Below the pieces are notes generated by a model. The model saw only the letters and a program-made list of their open reading frames with translations, was not told the origin of the DNA and made no database searches. A DNA stretch of 36,960 nucleotides, taken from an uncultured Clostridia bacterium (GTDB lineage Bacteria > Bacillota > Clostridia > Oscillospirales > Ruminococcaceae). The stretch spans positions 1 through 36,960 of the forward strand of contig CANRDG010000003.1 in assembly GCA_947629275.1 (NCBI GenBank). The letters run 5' to 3'. Below, in pieces: positions 26,180-36,960 of the stretch. Each line of letters opens with the position of its first letter. The stretch's first letter is position 1. A program made the position numbers and the translations under genes.

Positions 26180-26812
26180 TTGAGCAAAAGTATGTACAGT
26201 CTTATCCTTACCGACGAGGTAATAGACAGGATAGACCGCATTGCAAAGCTGCAAGGCAAAAGCAGGAGCGGACTTATTGACCAGATACTGGCGCAGTACG
26301 TTTCGATGACAACGCCCGAACAGCGCATAAAAAACCTGTATGAACTTATGCTGGGGCAGATGCAGCGTTTCAGCGACGAGTTTCGTTTTCTTACCGATCA
26401 GGGCGACCTGACGGCTGTATCAGCGCTGAAATACAAGTACAACCCCACAATAAGATACAGCGTGATACTTTACCGCGAGGTGGGGCAGTATCTCGGTGAG
26501 CTGAGAGCCACGCTGAGAACGCAGAATGCCGCGCTTTTGGGCGAATACACGAGCTTTCTGCGGCTGTGGAACGAAATAGAACGCGGCGTGACGGATAGTG
26601 AAGTGCAGGCGCAGTTAAAGGGCGGCACATACCGCAGGCTGCTGAAAAAACAGGGCGGCGAGCCCGAAGAAATTTCAAAGGCAATTACAGACCACATAAC
26701 GACATTCAACGACTGCTTCAAGCTGTACCTTTCAGACGGTGGCAGCGAAAAGGCGGTCGGCGAAATAACAAAGAAATACATTGAATATTGCGAAAGGGGC
26801 GTTTTACTATGA
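26180..26812 (+). CDS. Ribbon-helix-helix (CopG/Arc-like) domain protein with helical C-terminal extension
   Basis: MYSLILTDEVIDRIDRIAKLQGKSRSGLIDQILAQYVS; stop overlaps the clpB start (ATGA). Confidence 0.75.
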   Translation: MSKSMYSLILTDEVIDRIDRIAKLQGKSRSGLIDQILAQYVSMTTPEQRIKNLYELMLGQMQRFSDEFRFLTDQGDLTAVSALKYKYNPTIRYSVILYREVGQYLGELRATLRTQNAALLGEYTSFLRLWNEIERGVTDSEVQAQLKGGTYRRLLKKQGGEPEEISKAITDHITTFNDCFKLYLSDGGSEKAVGEITKKYIEYCERGVLL

Positions 26813-29412
26813 ACATTCAACAATACACACAAAAATCGCGCGAGGCGTTGGCGGCGGCTAATTCTCTCGCAGGCGAGTATTACAACAACAGTATAGAACC
26901 CGAACACATCGTTTACACGCTGCTCTCTCAAAGCGACGGACTTATACCGCAGATGTTGAGCGGTATGGACATCGAGCCGCAAAGCATGGCGAAAGACGTT
27001 TTGGACGTTATAAACGCCATGCCGAAAGTAACAGGCTCGGGCAGGCAGGCTGACAGTATGTATATCTCTGCAAAGCTGAATGACATTTTTGTGCTTTCGG
27101 AAAGCATCGCAAAGCAGATGAAAGACGACTTTGTTTCGGTAGAGCACATAATGCTTGCCGCAATTGAAAAGCCTACCGACAAGCTGAAAGAGATATTTAA
27201 GCGTTACGCGCTGACATATGACAAGTTTATTGAAAAGCTGGCGCAGGTGCGCGGCTCGGCAAGGGTTACGACCGACACGCCCGAGGATACCTATGATGTT
27301 TTGAAAAAGTACGGTCAGGAGCTGGTGGAGCTTGCTAAGAACAACAAGCTTGACCCGGTTATAGGCAGAGACAACGAGATACGAAACGTTATCCGAATAC
27401 TTTCGCGAAAGACAAAAAACAACCCCGTGCTGATAGGCGAACCGGGCGTTGGCAAGACTGCCATCGCAGAGGGCTTGGCACAGAGGATAGTGCGCGGCGA
27501 TGTACCCGATAATCTTAAAAACAGAAAGGTATTTTCGCTGGACATGGGAGCTCTTATTGCAGGCGCTAAGTATCAGGGCGAGTTTGAAGAACGTCTGAAA
27601 GCGGTATTGCAGGCAATAAAGCAAAGCGACGGTCAGATAATTCTGTTTATTGACGAGCTTCACACGATAGTCGGCGCAGGAAAAACGAGCGGCGCTATGG
27701 ACGCAGGCAACCTTTTGAAACCCATGCTGGCGCGCGGCGAACTTCACTGCATAGGCGCAACTACTCTTAACGAATACAGGCAGTATATTGAAAAAGATGC
27801 GGCTTTGGAACGGCGTTTTCAGCCTGTTATGGTAGATGAGCCGACCGTGGAAGATACGATATCTATTTTAAGAGGTCTTAAAGAAAGGTATGAGGTATTC
27901 CACGGCGTAAAGATTCAAGACGCGGCTATAATAGCGGCTGCAACTCTTTCTAACAGGTACATCACCGACAGATTTCTGCCCGACAAGGCTATAGACCTTA
28001 TAGATGAGGCGTGCGCACTTATCAAGACGGAAATGGACTCTATGCCTTATGAGCTTGACGATATTTCAAGAAAGATAATGCAGCACGAGATAGAAGAAGC
28101 AGCCCTTAAAAAGGAAAGTGACAAACTTTCGCAGGAGCATTTGCAGGAGATACAAAAAGAGCTTGCCGATATGCGCGAGCAGTTTAATGAAATGAAAGCC
28201 CGTTGGGAGAACGAAAAAAGCGGTATATCATCTTTGCAGAAGATACGCGAAGAGATAGAAAGCGTGAACGCTCAGATAGAGCAGGCACAGCGTGAGTACG
28301 ATCTTGAAAAGGCGGCAGAACTGAAATACGGCAGACTTCCCACCCTAAAAAAGCAGCTGGAAGAAGCCGAGGCAAAGGCTGAAAACGACAAGGGCAAGTC
28401 CGACAGCCTGCTCCGCGACAAGGTAACAGAAGAAGAGATAGCTAAAATTATCTGCCGCTGGACTGGCATACCCGTTGCCAAACTTATGGAGGGCGAGAGA
28501 GAAAAGCTTTTGAACCTTGAAAACATTCTGCACGAGCGCGTTATAGGTCAGAACGAAGCTGTCACAAAGGTATCGCAGGCGATACTGAGGGCGCGCGCAG
28601 GCATTGCAAACCCCGACAGACCTATAGGATCGTTTATGTTCTTAGGACCTACGGGGGTTGGCAAGACCGAGCTTGCAAAAACTCTGGCGCAGGCGCTTTT
28701 TGATGACGAGAAAAACATAGTGCGCATCGATATGAGCGAATATATGGAGAAATTTTCGGTAAGCAGGCTTATAGGCGCGCCCCCGGGATATGTGGGCTAC
28801 GAGGAGGGCGGACAGCTTACCGAAGCGGTAAGGCGCAAACCGTACAGCGTTATTCTCTTTGACGAAATAGAAAAGGCGCACCCCGACGTTTTCAACGTGC
28901 TGTTGCAGGTGCTTGATGACGGCAGGATAACCGACTCGCAGGGCAGGACGGTGGACTTCAAAAATACCGTTATCATACTGACCTCCAACCTCGGCTCGGA
29001 CATAATTCTTGACGGCATAACCGCTGACCACGAGATCTCGCCCGAGGCAAAAGAGCAGGTAACGCAGCTCCTCCGCCGCTCGTTCAGACCCGAATTTCTC
29101 AACCGCCTTGACGAGATAGTGTTCTACAAGCCGCTGGCAAAAAACGAAATAACCTCAATAATCGACCTTATAATAGCGCAGCTAGGCAAACGGCTGGAGG
29201 AAAGAAGGCTGTCGCTTAAAGTTACCGACCGCGCAAAGCAGGCTATCTTAGATGAGGGTTATGATCCGATATACGGCGCACGCCCGCTGAAAAGGCTGAT
29301 ACAAAGCCGCGTTGAAACGCTTATAGCAAAGAGCATAATAGCAAACGACGTCGCGCCCGATACTGTGTTCACCGTGGACTATGACGGAGAGTATAAAGTA
29401 TCGTTTGAGTAA
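26809..29412 (+). CDS. clpB: ATP-dependent chaperone ClpB
   Basis: Two AAA+ modules ([37 protein letters not shown]), central coiled coil, [40 protein letters not shown]. Confidence 0.97.
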   Translation: MNIQQYTQKSREALAAANSLAGEYYNNSIEPEHIVYTLLSQSDGLIPQMLSGMDIEPQSMAKDVLDVINAMPKVTGSGRQADSMYISAKLNDIFVLSESIAKQMKDDFVSVEHIMLAAIEKPTDKLKEIFKRYALTYDKFIEKLAQVRGSARVTTDTPEDTYDVLKKYGQELVELAKNNKLDPVIGRDNEIRNVIRILSRKTKNNPVLIGEPGVGKTAIAEGLAQRIVRGDVPDNLKNRKVFSLDMGALIAGAKYQGEFEERLKAVLQAIKQSDGQIILFIDELHTIVGAGKTSGAMDAGNLLKPMLARGELHCIGATTLNEYRQYIEKDAALERRFQPVMVDEPTVEDTISILRGLKERYEVFHGVKIQDAAIIAAATLSNRYITDRFLPDKAIDLIDEACALIKTEMDSMPYELDDISRKIMQHEIEEAALKKESDKLSQEHLQEIQKELADMREQFNEMKARWENEKSGISSLQKIREEIESVNAQIEQAQREYDLEKAAELKYGRLPTLKKQLEEAEAKAENDKGKSDSLLRDKVTEEEIAKIICRWTGIPVAKLMEGEREKLLNLENILHERVIGQNEAVTKVSQAILRARAGIANPDRPIGSFMFLGPTGVGKTELAKTLAQALFDDEKNIVRIDMSEYMEKFSVSRLIGAPPGYVGYEEGGQLTEAVRRKPYSVILFDEIEKAHPDVFNVLLQVLDDGRITDSQGRTVDFKNTVIILTSNLGSDIILDGITADHEISPEAKEQVTQLLRRSFRPEFLNRLDEIVFYKPLAKNEITSIIDLIIAQLGKRLEERRLSLKVTDRAKQAILDEGYDPIYGARPLKRLIQSRVETLIAKSIIANDVAPDTVFTVDYDGEYKVSFE

Positions 29413-29528
29413 ATATATAATACCATTTGTAAAATAATTGTAAATACTATTGACTTCTCCTCCAAAAAGTATTATAATAGCCGTAGAGTATAAACTTTAC
29501 GGCTTACTTTTTTGTGGGGAGTATATTT

Positions 29529-29906
29529 ATGAAAGAATTATTTATGCCGTTTATAGTAATGCTTTTGCCGGTATGCATGATAATTTTCGGCATAGTGTTT
29601 ATGAAACATCCGCCTGCAAAGACAAATAACATATACAGCTACAACACGAGAATGGCAATGCAAAACGACGAAACATGGCGGTTTGCACATTTTTACAGCG
29701 GCAGACTTATACTCATATTCGGCATATTCTCAGCGGTGGTAACCGTAATAATAATGATATATGTAGTTATGCATATGCCAAACAAAATATCCGACATAGG
29801 CACAGCCCTTTCGCTTGCGCAGATCTTACCGCTTCTGATAGTCATGCCGCTGACAGAAAGCGCTTTGAAACGCAGGTTTGACAGCGACGGCAACAAGCGC
29901 AAATAA
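29529..29906 (+). CDS. SdpI family membrane protein
   Basis: NNIYSYNTRMAMQNDETWRFAHFYSGRL motif plus three TM segments. Confidence 0.8.
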   Translation: MKELFMPFIVMLLPVCMIIFGIVFMKHPPAKTNNIYSYNTRMAMQNDETWRFAHFYSGRLILIFGIFSAVVTVIIMIYVVMHMPNKISDIGTALSLAQILPLLIVMPLTESALKRRFDSDGNKRK

Positions 29907-29943
29907 AACAAGGTCTGCCACTGCTTTGGTGACAGACCTTGTT
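29907..29943. terminator. Bidirectional terminator between sdpI and carB
   Basis: AACAAGGTCTG...CAGACCTTGTT, 11-bp stem. Confidence 0.85.
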
Positions 29944-29944
29944 G

Positions 29945-32900
29945 TTATTCTTCGTCTATGGTTGATATGCAGAGAGTCATTTCTTCAAGCACATCTAAAA
30001 GCACCTTTACGGTGTCCAGTGCCGTGAATATTGCAACGCCGTTTTCTACAGCGCAGCGGCGTATCTCATAGCCGTCCGTCAGGTGTCCTGCCGAGCTCAT
30101 GTCGCGCGTGTTGATAACATACTTGATATATCCCGAGCGCATACCCTGTAGTATCTCATCGCTGCCCGAGCTTATCTTCTGCTTTTCACGCGTACGTATG
30201 CCGTGTTCACGCAGGAAAACAGCCGTGCCGTGCGTTGCCTCGATATTGAAACCGAGGTGGTAAAATCTTCTCACAAGCTCTAAAGCCTCTTCCTTGTCCT
30301 TGTCGGCTATGGTAACAAACAGCGTGCCGTAGTTTGAAAGCTTCATGCCCGAGGATTTCAGCGCTTTGTACAGCGCTCTTGTCAGCTTTTTGTCGTAGCC
30401 TATCGCCTCGCCCGTTGATTTCATTTCTGGTGACAGATACGCGTCAAGACCGTTGAGCTTTGAGAACGAGAACGCAGGCGCTTTTACATACCAGCGTTTC
30501 TTTTCGGGTGGGAAAAGTACGTTTATCCCCTGCTCTTTCAGCGACTTGCCGAGTATCACAAGCGTACCTATGTCTGCAAGGCTGTAGCCTGTTGCCTTTG
30601 AAAGGAAAGGCACAGTTCTTGACGAGCGCGGATTTACCTCTATTATATAAACGTCCTCGTTTTTATCAACTATGAACTGTATGTTGTAAAGACCCACAAT
30701 GCCTATGCCGAGCCCCAGCCGTTTGGTGTAGTCAAGAATGGTGTCTTTTACTTTTTGTGAGATAGAGAACGTCGGGTATACGCTTATCGAGTCGCCCGAG
30801 TGTATTCCCGTTCTTTCTACAAGCTCCATTATGCCTGGCACGAACACGTCTTTGCCGTCGCACACGGCGTCTACCTCAACTTCTTTGCCCTCTATGTACT
30901 TGTCAACAAGCACGGGTTTGTCCTCGTCTATCTCAACGGCGGTTTTAAGGTATGTTTTCAGCATATCCTCGTTTGAAACTATCTGCATAGCCCTGCCGCC
31001 CAGAACATAGCTCGGTCTTACCAGAACGGGGTAGCCTATCCTTGCGGCGGCTGCAATTCCTGCGGGTATGTCTGTTACTGCTTCTCCCGGCGGCTGAGGG
31101 ATATTAAGCTCTTCCAGCACCTTTTCAAACGAGTTGCGGTTCTCCGCTCTCTCAATAGCCGCAAAGTCGGTGCCGATTATCTTTACGCCCCTTTTCATCA
31201 AAGGTTCTGCAAGGTTTATGGCGGTCTGTCCGCCCAAAGATGCTATTACACCGAACGGCTTTTCAAGCTCTATAACATTCATAACGTCCTCTACCGTCAG
31301 CGGCTCAAAGTACAGTTTGTCGCTGGTTGTGTAGTCGGTAGAGACCGTTTCGGGGTTGTTGTTTATAATGATAGCTTCATATCCGAACTTCTTTATTGTA
31401 GATACCGCGTGTACTGTGGAATAGTCAAACTCCACGCCCTGACCTATTCTTATAGGGCCCGAGCCCAGCACTATTACTTTCGGCTTGTCTGAAACTATAG
31501 ACTCATTCTCGTCCTCGTAGGTCGAATAGAAGTATGGTATATAGCTTTCAAACTCGCTGGCGCAGGTGTCTATCATCTTGTAAACGGGGAACATTTTCAG
31601 CTTTTTGCGCAGCTGGTAAACGTCTTCCTCGCTGCACTCCCACAGAGAGGCTATATACTTGTCCGAAAAGCCCATTTTCTTAGCTTCGTAAAGCACTTTT
31701 TCGTCGAACTTGTTTTCTATTATGTCGCGCTCAAACAGCACGATGTTCTCTATCTTGTTGAGGAACAGCATATCTATCTGCGTGATGTCGCATATTATGC
31801 CAAGGTCAACGCCTTTCCACATAAGCTGAGATATCGCGTATATCCTGTCGTCCGTGCCGAGTTTTATGTAGTCCAGAAGCTCCTCTATAGTGTAGCTGTC
31901 AAACTTCTTGCTGTGCAGGTGGCAAAGACCTATTTCCAGTGAACGTATCGCTTTCAGCAGACTTTCCTCGATAGTCCTGCCTATGCTCATTACCTCGCCG
32001 GTGGCTTTCATCTGCGTGCTTAAAGTGTTAGATGCCATTGTGAACTTATCAAACGGGAAACGCGGCATTTTCGTTACAACATAGTCGAGCGTAGGCTCAA
32101 AGCTGGCAGGGGTGTTGGCTATCTGTATCTCGTCAAGCGTAAGACCCGTTGCGATCTTAGCTGAAACCCTTGCTATCGGGTAGCCGCTGGCTTTTGATGC
32201 AAGCGCAGACGAGCGCGAAACTCTCGGGTTTACCTCTATAAGATAGTAGCTGAACGAATGCGGGTCAAGCGCGAACTGCACGTTGCAGCCGCCCTGTATC
32301 TTCAGCGCGCGTATTATCTTCAGCGCCGAATCACGCAGCATATGATACTCTTTGTTTGTAAGGGTCTGGCTGGGGCAGACAACAATAGAGTCGCCCGTGT
32401 GTATGCCGACAGGATCGACGTTTTCCATATTACAGATAGTTATCGCGGTGTCGTTCGCATCACGCATTACCTCATACTCTATCTCCTTGTAGCCCTTGAT
32501 AGATTTTTCAACAAGGCACTGCGAAACAGGCGAGAGCGCAAGCGCATTTTTCAGTATCACGCGCAGCTCTTCTTCGTTGTCTGCAAAGCCGCCGCCCGTG
32601 CCGCCCAGCGTGAAAGCAGGTCTTAATACCACAGGGTAGCCTATCCTCTTTGCTGCTTCAACGCCCTGCTCTATGGTGTTTGCTATCTCTGAGGGCAAAA
32701 CGGGCTCGCCTAATGATATGCAAAGCTCTTTAAAACGCTCTCTGTCCTCCGCCATATCTATACTTTCAAAGCTAGTACCCAGAAGCTCTACTCCGCATTC
32801 ATCGAGTACGCCTTTTTTCGCAAGCTGCATGGCAAGGTTAAGTCCCGTCTGACCGCCTATTCCGGGCAGTATGGCGTCGGGGCGCTCGTATCTCAAAATT

Positions 32901-33127
32901 TTTGCAAGATATTCAAGTGTCAGAGGCTCCATGTAAACTTTATCGGCGATAGACGTATCCGTCATTATAGTTGCAGGGTTGGAGTTTACCAGTATTACTT
33001 GATAGCCCTCCTCGCGCAGCGCAAGGCAAGCCTGCGTTCCCGAATAGTCAAACTCAGCCGCCTGACCTATAACTATAGGACCCGAGCCTATGACGAGTAT
33101 TTTGTTTATATCCGTGCGCTTAGGCAT
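29945..33127 (-). CDS. carB: Carbamoyl-phosphate synthase large subunit
   Basis: 1060 aa, duplicated ATP-grasp halves, [42 protein letters not shown]. Confidence 0.98.
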   Translation of the reverse strand: MPKRTDINKILVIGSGPIVIGQAAEFDYSGTQACLALREEGYQVILVNSNPATIMTDTSIADKVYMEPLTLEYLAKILRYERPDAILPGIGGQTGLNLAMQLAKKGVLDECGVELLGTSFESIDMAEDRERFKELCISLGEPVLPSEIANTIEQGVEAAKRIGYPVVLRPAFTLGGTGGGFADNEEELRVILKNALALSPVSQCLVEKSIKGYKEIEYEVMRDANDTAITICNMENVDPVGIHTGDSIVVCPSQTLTNKEYHMLRDSALKIIRALKIQGGCNVQFALDPHSFSYYLIEVNPRVSRSSALASKASGYPIARVSAKIATGLTLDEIQIANTPASFEPTLDYVVTKMPRFPFDKFTMASNTLSTQMKATGEVMSIGRTIEESLLKAIRSLEIGLCHLHSKKFDSYTIEELLDYIKLGTDDRIYAISQLMWKGVDLGIICDITQIDMLFLNKIENIVLFERDIIENKFDEKVLYEAKKMGFSDKYIASLWECSEEDVYQLRKKLKMFPVYKMIDTCASEFESYIPYFYSTYEDENESIVSDKPKVIVLGSGPIRIGQGVEFDYSTVHAVSTIKKFGYEAIIINNNPETVSTDYTTSDKLYFEPLTVEDVMNVIELEKPFGVIASLGGQTAINLAEPLMKRGVKIIGTDFAAIERAENRNSFEKVLEELNIPQPPGEAVTDIPAGIAAAARIGYPVLVRPSYVLGGRAMQIVSNEDMLKTYLKTAVEIDEDKPVLVDKYIEGKEVEVDAVCDGKDVFVPGIMELVERTGIHSGDSISVYPTFSISQKVKDTILDYTKRLGLGIGIVGLYNIQFIVDKNEDVYIIEVNPRSSRTVPFLSKATGYSLADIGTLVILGKSLKEQGINVLFPPEKKRWYVKAPAFSFSKLNGLDAYLSPEMKSTGEAIGYDKKLTRALYKALKSSGMKLSNYGTLFVTIADKDKEEALELVRRFYHLGFNIEATHGTAVFLREHGIRTREKQKISSGSDEILQGMRSGYIKYVINTRDMSSAGHLTDGYEIRRCAVENGVAIFTALDTVKVLLDVLEEMTLCISTIDEE

Positions 33128-34217
33128 TGTCTTTCGCCTCCTTCATTATATCTATAAACTTCCCGAACAGATATTTGCTGTCCTGCGGGCCGGGCGCGCT
33201 TTCGGGGTGGTACTGCACCGAGAACACCTTGTCTTCCTTACATTCAACGCCCTCAACTGTGTTATCGAGCAGATTTATATGCGTAACTTTAAGGCCCGTT
33301 CCCTCTACCGACTCGCTTGCTACAGCATAGCTGTGGTTTTGTGAGGTTATCTCCAGCTTGCCCGTTTCAAGGTTCTTTACGGGGTGGTTGCCGCCGCGGT
33401 GACCGAATTTCAGTTTGTATGTCTTAGCTCCGTATGCAAGCGATATCATCTGATGCCCAAGGCATATGCCGAATATAGGCAGCTTGCCTTTCAAAGCCTT
33501 TACCGTTTCAATAACGGGCTGCACGTCCTCGGGGTCGCCCGGGCCGTTTGAAATAAACAGTCCGTCGGGCTTCATCATTCGGATATCCTCCGCAGATGTG
33601 TTCCACGGCACTATGGTAACGTTGCAGCCTATCTGGTTAAGGCTTCTTATGATATTGAGCTTTATGCCGCAGTCTATAGCAACAACGTTATACTTCGGGT
33701 TTGAAGTTCTCGAATACCACTTTTTTCGGCAGCTTACCCTGCTTACTGCATCTTTCGGCACGGGGGTATTTTTTATTATCTCCAGAGCCTTTTCGTTGGG
33801 GGTATCAATACTTGTAATGCACACCCGTCTGCTGCCGAGATCTCTTATGCTCCTTGTAAGCTTTCTGGTATCTATGCCGCTTATGCCGGGAATGTGGTTT
33901 TCTTCCATAGTCTCCGAAAGCGTTTTTGTATACCTGAAATTGCTGGGAAAGTCGTTATATTCCCTTACTATAAGACCGCCGATGGTGGGGCTTTTTGTTT
34001 CAAAGTCCTCGTCGGTAATGCCGTAGTTTCCTATAAGCGGATATGTCATAACTACCGCCTGATATGTATACGACGGGTCTGAAATTATCTCCTGATAACC
34101 GACCATAGATGTATTGAAAACTATCTCGCACACCGCATCGCAATTGTCGCCGAAGCCGTAACCCTCATAGAAAGAGCCGTCCTCGAGGACTATTTTTCTG
34201 TCCTTTTTTCTAAGCAT
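33120..34217 (-). CDS. carA: Carbamoyl-phosphate synthase small subunit
   Basis: Glutamine amidotransferase motif [17 protein letters not shown]; overlaps carB. Confidence 0.97.
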   Translation of the reverse strand: MLRKKDRKIVLEDGSFYEGYGFGDNCDAVCEIVFNTSMVGYQEIISDPSYTYQAVVMTYPLIGNYGITDEDFETKSPTIGGLIVREYNDFPSNFRYTKTLSETMEENHIPGISGIDTRKLTRSIRDLGSRRVCITSIDTPNEKALEIIKNTPVPKDAVSRVSCRKKWYSRTSNPKYNVVAIDCGIKLNIIRSLNQIGCNVTIVPWNTSAEDIRMMKPDGLFISNGPGDPEDVQPVIETVKALKGKLPIFGICLGHQMISLAYGAKTYKLKFGHRGGNHPVKNLETGKLEITSQNHSYAVASESVEGTGLKVTHINLLDNTVEGVECKEDKVFSVQYHPESAPGPQDSKYLFGKFIDIMKEAKDNA

Positions 34218-34283
34218 TTTTCAAACCTCCCGATACAATAAAAAAGCCTGCCGCTTAATTTTAAGGAATAGAAATAACTATCC

Positions 34284-34418
34284 TTACAAAAAAGCGTCAA
34301 GCACCGATAACGTATCATATTCATATAAAACAAATGAAGAGGCGAAAATAAAGCACGGTGTTTTTCCCGATGCGCTGTATATACCGCCTGTCTTTGGCGA
34401 GAAAAGCTGCCGTGTCAT
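34284..34418 (-). CDS. Putative small ORF (44 aa) in the carA leader
   Basis: ATG...TAA, MTRQLFSPKTGGIYSASGKTPCFIFASSFVLYEYDTLSVLDAFL, preceded by GGGGTGG; below the ORF-track length cutoff. Confidence 0.35.
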   Translation of the reverse strand: MTRQLFSPKTGGIYSASGKTPCFIFASSFVLYEYDTLSVLDAFL

Positions 34419-34441
34419 AAATTGCCACCCCGTTTTAACAT
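34415..34441 (-). CDS. Putative 8-aa ORF overlapping the start of the 44-aa leader ORF
   Basis: ATG TTA AAA CGG GGT GGC AAT TTA TGA; stop/start overlap ATGA. Confidence 0.2.
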   Translation of the reverse strand: MLKRGGNL

Positions 34442-34503
34442 AATCTAAGCGTCCACAAGCCGCGCACTAACGCTGCCTGATGAACGCCTTTGTTCAAATA
34501 AAT

Positions 34504-34532
34504 ATTATACAACATTTAAAGCCGCTTGTCAA
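34504..34532 (-). promoter_or_regulatory. carAB promoter
   Basis: Minus strand TTGACA (34532-34527), 17-nt spacer, TATAAT (34509-34504); leader of about 280 nt. Confidence 0.85.
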
Positions 34533-34549
34533 TAGCACAGAGAAATTTT

Positions 34550-35272
34550 TTACAAATAATAATCTTCAATATTTAAAATGTACCAGTGCCAGCCGACTCT
34601 TGCCACATAAACGTCGTAATTATACACCTGCGAGGACTTCTCGCCGCTGAAAGATACCTCTGCCGATACTCTGTAAGCCTCTTTAATGCTTATATCGTCG
34701 CCGAAATTGCGCCTGTATTCATCTTCCGAACGAAGTATTTCTTCTGTGGTAAGCTTTTCCTCTCTGCCGCAGGTGACGGTCGCCGTGAAGTTCTCTCCCA
34801 GTATCTCGTGATAATCGCTGTAGCTTTCTTTTATAAATGTATCTTTTGAGAGCCCGTTTGCCGAAATATAGTCGTCATAAGTCTCCGCCAGCCCTTTCGG
34901 GAACGCTGAAACATACTTGTCGTAGTCGTTTTCGGCAATGGCGGTAAAATAGTTGACTATAGGCTCTGTCTTTTCGCCTGCACCCAGAACGCCTGCACGA
35001 AACAGCGACCACACCACAAGCGCTATAATTCCCACAAGCAGAACTATCACTATAACTATCTGCGGAGTTGTCATTTTTTTCTTTTCGCGCTTTGGCGCGG
35101 CGTTGCGCTCTTTTTCGCGCTTGGCGGCGTTTTGCTGCCGCTCCTCTTTTCTCTGTTTGTTTGATTTATATTTATCAAACGTTTTTGAACGCTCTACAGG
35201 CTTGCCGTAGCCGCATTTGTCGCAGTAGTCGCCTTTGTACTCTGCGCCGCAGCTCTTACAGTATTTTGCCAA
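34550..35272 (-). CDS. Zinc-ribbon membrane protein of unknown function
   Basis: MAKYCKSCGAEYKGDYCDKCGYGKP zinc ribbon, basic linker, one TM, extracellular domain. Confidence 0.8.
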   Translation of the reverse strand: MAKYCKSCGAEYKGDYCDKCGYGKPVERSKTFDKYKSNKQRKEERQQNAAKREKERNAAPKREKKKMTTPQIVIVIVLLVGIIALVVWSLFRAGVLGAGEKTEPIVNYFTAIAENDYDKYVSAFPKGLAETYDDYISANGLSKDTFIKESYSDYHEILGENFTATVTCGREEKLTTEEILRSEDEYRRNFGDDISIKEAYRVSAEVSFSGEKSSQVYNYDVYVARVGWHWYILNIEDYYL

Positions 35273-35416
35273 CAGTGTTTCCCCCTTTTTAAGACTTTCT
35301 TAAGTTATTGATATATTGAATGTTAAGAAATAATATGTTATAATCTATAGCAGTGGTTATATTTAGTTTAACTCATTTGAATCGGTTTGTCAATAAATTT
35401 TGAAAGGAAGATGACA

Positions 35417-36067
35417 ATGAAGCAAAGGCTCAAAAGGCTTAACCGCGGTATCGTGCTTGGTGTACTGGTTATGTTGGCATTCGCAATATACATAACAGTC
35501 GATAACGCCGCATTTAAGTCGAAAGAAAAAGACGAGATAGAAAGTGTCATCAGCGGCTTTGTGAACGATACCGCTCAGGCGTGCGTTTACACGGGCAGCG
35601 CTACAGACAAAGATTCTATCCTCAACTTTTACGAAAGGCAGGCAGAGGCAGGCTGCAAAGATGCGCTGAACAAATACTGGGATCATTCGGAGGCTTTGGA
35701 AAAGTACAACGAAGCCAGTTTATTCGGAGAATACTATACCACAAAGGACGATATAGTGCAGGAGATAACCCCTTTGAGAGACTACATGGACTACGGCGAT
35801 AACACACCCTCTATGATGCCATATTATTCTAAAATAGACTGCACTACAACCATTGAAAGCCTTAAACGCAACGGCGCAGGCGCTACCGCAATAATAACCG
35901 TCAGGTACGACGCAACGGGAAGCGGTGTTCCGATACTGGTATGCCCTGTAGGCGTAAACTATGTAGAGGCAGGAAGCGGCTCACAGGTGAGCACTTCGGA
36001 AAGTTATCGTATAGAACTGTACAAACAGGACGGCGAATGGAAGATCGTCGGTTCTACATGGAATTAA
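35417..36067 (+). CDS. Membrane-anchored protein of unknown function
   Basis: N-terminal TM, SD GGAAG before ATG 35417, Cys-containing NTF2-like-looking extracellular region. Confidence 0.7.
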   Translation: MKQRLKRLNRGIVLGVLVMLAFAIYITVDNAAFKSKEKDEIESVISGFVNDTAQACVYTGSATDKDSILNFYERQAEAGCKDALNKYWDHSEALEKYNEASLFGEYYTTKDDIVQEITPLRDYMDYGDNTPSMMPYYSKIDCTTTIESLKRNGAGATAIITVRYDATGSGVPILVCPVGVNYVEAGSGSQVSTSESYRIELYKQDGEWKIVGSTWN

Positions 36068-36079
36068 GGAGGCGGCAAT

Positions 36080-36960
36080 ATGGAAAACGTAAAAAATGAA
36101 GTTGCCGTTTCTATAAAAGGTCTTAACAAGACGATAGGCAAACGGCAGATACTGCACGATATTTCTTTTGACGCATACAGCGGAGAGGTATTCGGCTTTT
36201 TAGGACCGAACGGCGCAGGCAAGACTACCACCATTAAAATGATAGTGGGTCTGCTCTCGATAGACAGCGGCGAAATATCGGTGTGCGGCGCGGAGATAAA
36301 GAAAGACTTTGAGGGCGCGCTTAAAAACATAGGCGGCATAGTTGAAAACCCCGAAATGTACAAACATCTTACGGGGTATCAAAACTTAGAGCACTACGCG
36401 CGCATGAGAGAGGGCATTACCAAAGAGCGCATTGACGAAGTTGTTGCTCTGGTTGGTCTTTCAAACAGGATAAACGAGAAAATATCGAAGTATTCTCTTG
36501 GTATGCGCCAGAGGCTCGGCGTTGCGCAGTCTATACTGCACAGACCTAAAGCTTTGATACTTGATGAGCCCACAAACGGCTTAGACCCTGCCGGAATAAA
36601 GGAGCTTCGCGATATACTGAAAAAGCTTGCCCATGAAGAGGGCGTGTGCGTTATAGTTTCCAGCCACCTGATGAGCGAAATGGAGCTTATGTGCGACAGG
36701 GTGGGAGTTATAGCAAACGGCAGTATGCTGGGCGTATACTCTATAGACGAACTTTTAGCGGCTTCGGCAGGCGCAACGAGCGACTACATAATAGACACCG
36801 ACGGCGGCGAAAAGGCTGTTGAGATAATAAAGGGCGTTACCGAAAAGGTAAGCCTTACAGATGAAGGTCTTGTGGAGGTCATTCTTGCAAATGAATCTCA
36901 CCGCGAGGATATAGCGAAGATAAACAAACTGCTTATTGAGGGCGGCGCCGCGGTATACAC
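36080..36960 (+). CDS. ABC-2 type transporter ATP-binding protein (partial, runs off the window)
   Basis: MENVKNEVAVSIKGLNKTIGKRQILHDISFDAYSGEVFGFLGPNGAGKTTTIKMIVGLL...YSLGMRQRLGVAQSIL..ALILDEPTNGLDP; no stop before window end. Confidence 0.92.
   Translation, partial: MENVKNEVAVSIKGLNKTIGKRQILHDISFDAYSGEVFGFLGPNGAGKTTTIKMIVGLLSIDSGEISVCGAEIKKDFEGALKNIGGIVENPEMYKHLTGYQNLEHYARMREGITKERIDEVVALVGLSNRINEKISKYSLGMRQRLGVAQSILHRPKALILDEPTNGLDPAGIKELRDILKKLAHEEGVCVIVSSHLMSEMELMCDRVGVIANGSMLGVYSIDELLAASAGATSDYIIDTDGGEKAVEIIKGVTEKVSLTDEGLVEVILANESHREDIAKINKLLIEGGAAVY

Noticed and set aside
29479-29513. Leader attenuator before sdpI (AGCCGTA...TACGGCT then TTTTTT)
   Set aside because: The 5' arm begins at the end of the -10 (TATAAT 29473-29478), so most of it lies before the likely TSS; more likely a DNA palindrome or chance.
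34420-34440. T-box riboswitch for carAB
   Set aside because: Only GGGGTGGCA resembles the T-box core; no matching stem I architecture or antiterminator layout could be recognised by eye.

Overview
The 37-kb window looks like a low-to-mid GC Clostridia chromosome (Oscillospiraceae/Ruminococcus-like by gene content; taxonomy is inference). It is mostly chromosomal core: H-box-less sensor kinase, ABC exporter genes interleaved with ychF, nrdR, TIM-barrel protein, fused secDF, an orphan sugar-type solute-binding lipoprotein, DUF4363/DUF421 genes divergent from a gerABC-type germinant receptor operon, Asp23 (YloU)-YloV, an RHH-type regulator coupled to clpB, sdpI, carAB, and an ABC ATPase running off the right edge. 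No rRNA, tRNA, CRISPR array or transposase was seen. The most unusual part is 1.4-5.1 kb. It holds (a) three paralogous secreted C-terminally anchored proteins in separate promoter-terminator cassettes. (b) The 3'UTR of the third cassette has a stem-loop with a Shine-Dalgarno-complementary loop and 15 nt of perfect complementarity to the leaders of the other two, suggesting a 3'UTR-derived riboregulator. (c) The roughly 1-kb non-coding block 4200-5090 has degenerate inverted-repeat units followed by about a dozen back-to-back hairpins/palindromes, including a perfect 32-bp palindrome. Other leads are an unannotated 44-aa ORF plus an overlapping 8-aa ORF in the carA leader, and an RHH-clpB operon whose promoter carries inverted repeats rather than a recognisable CIRCE/CtsR site. 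All calls were made by eye; no searches or folding programs were run.
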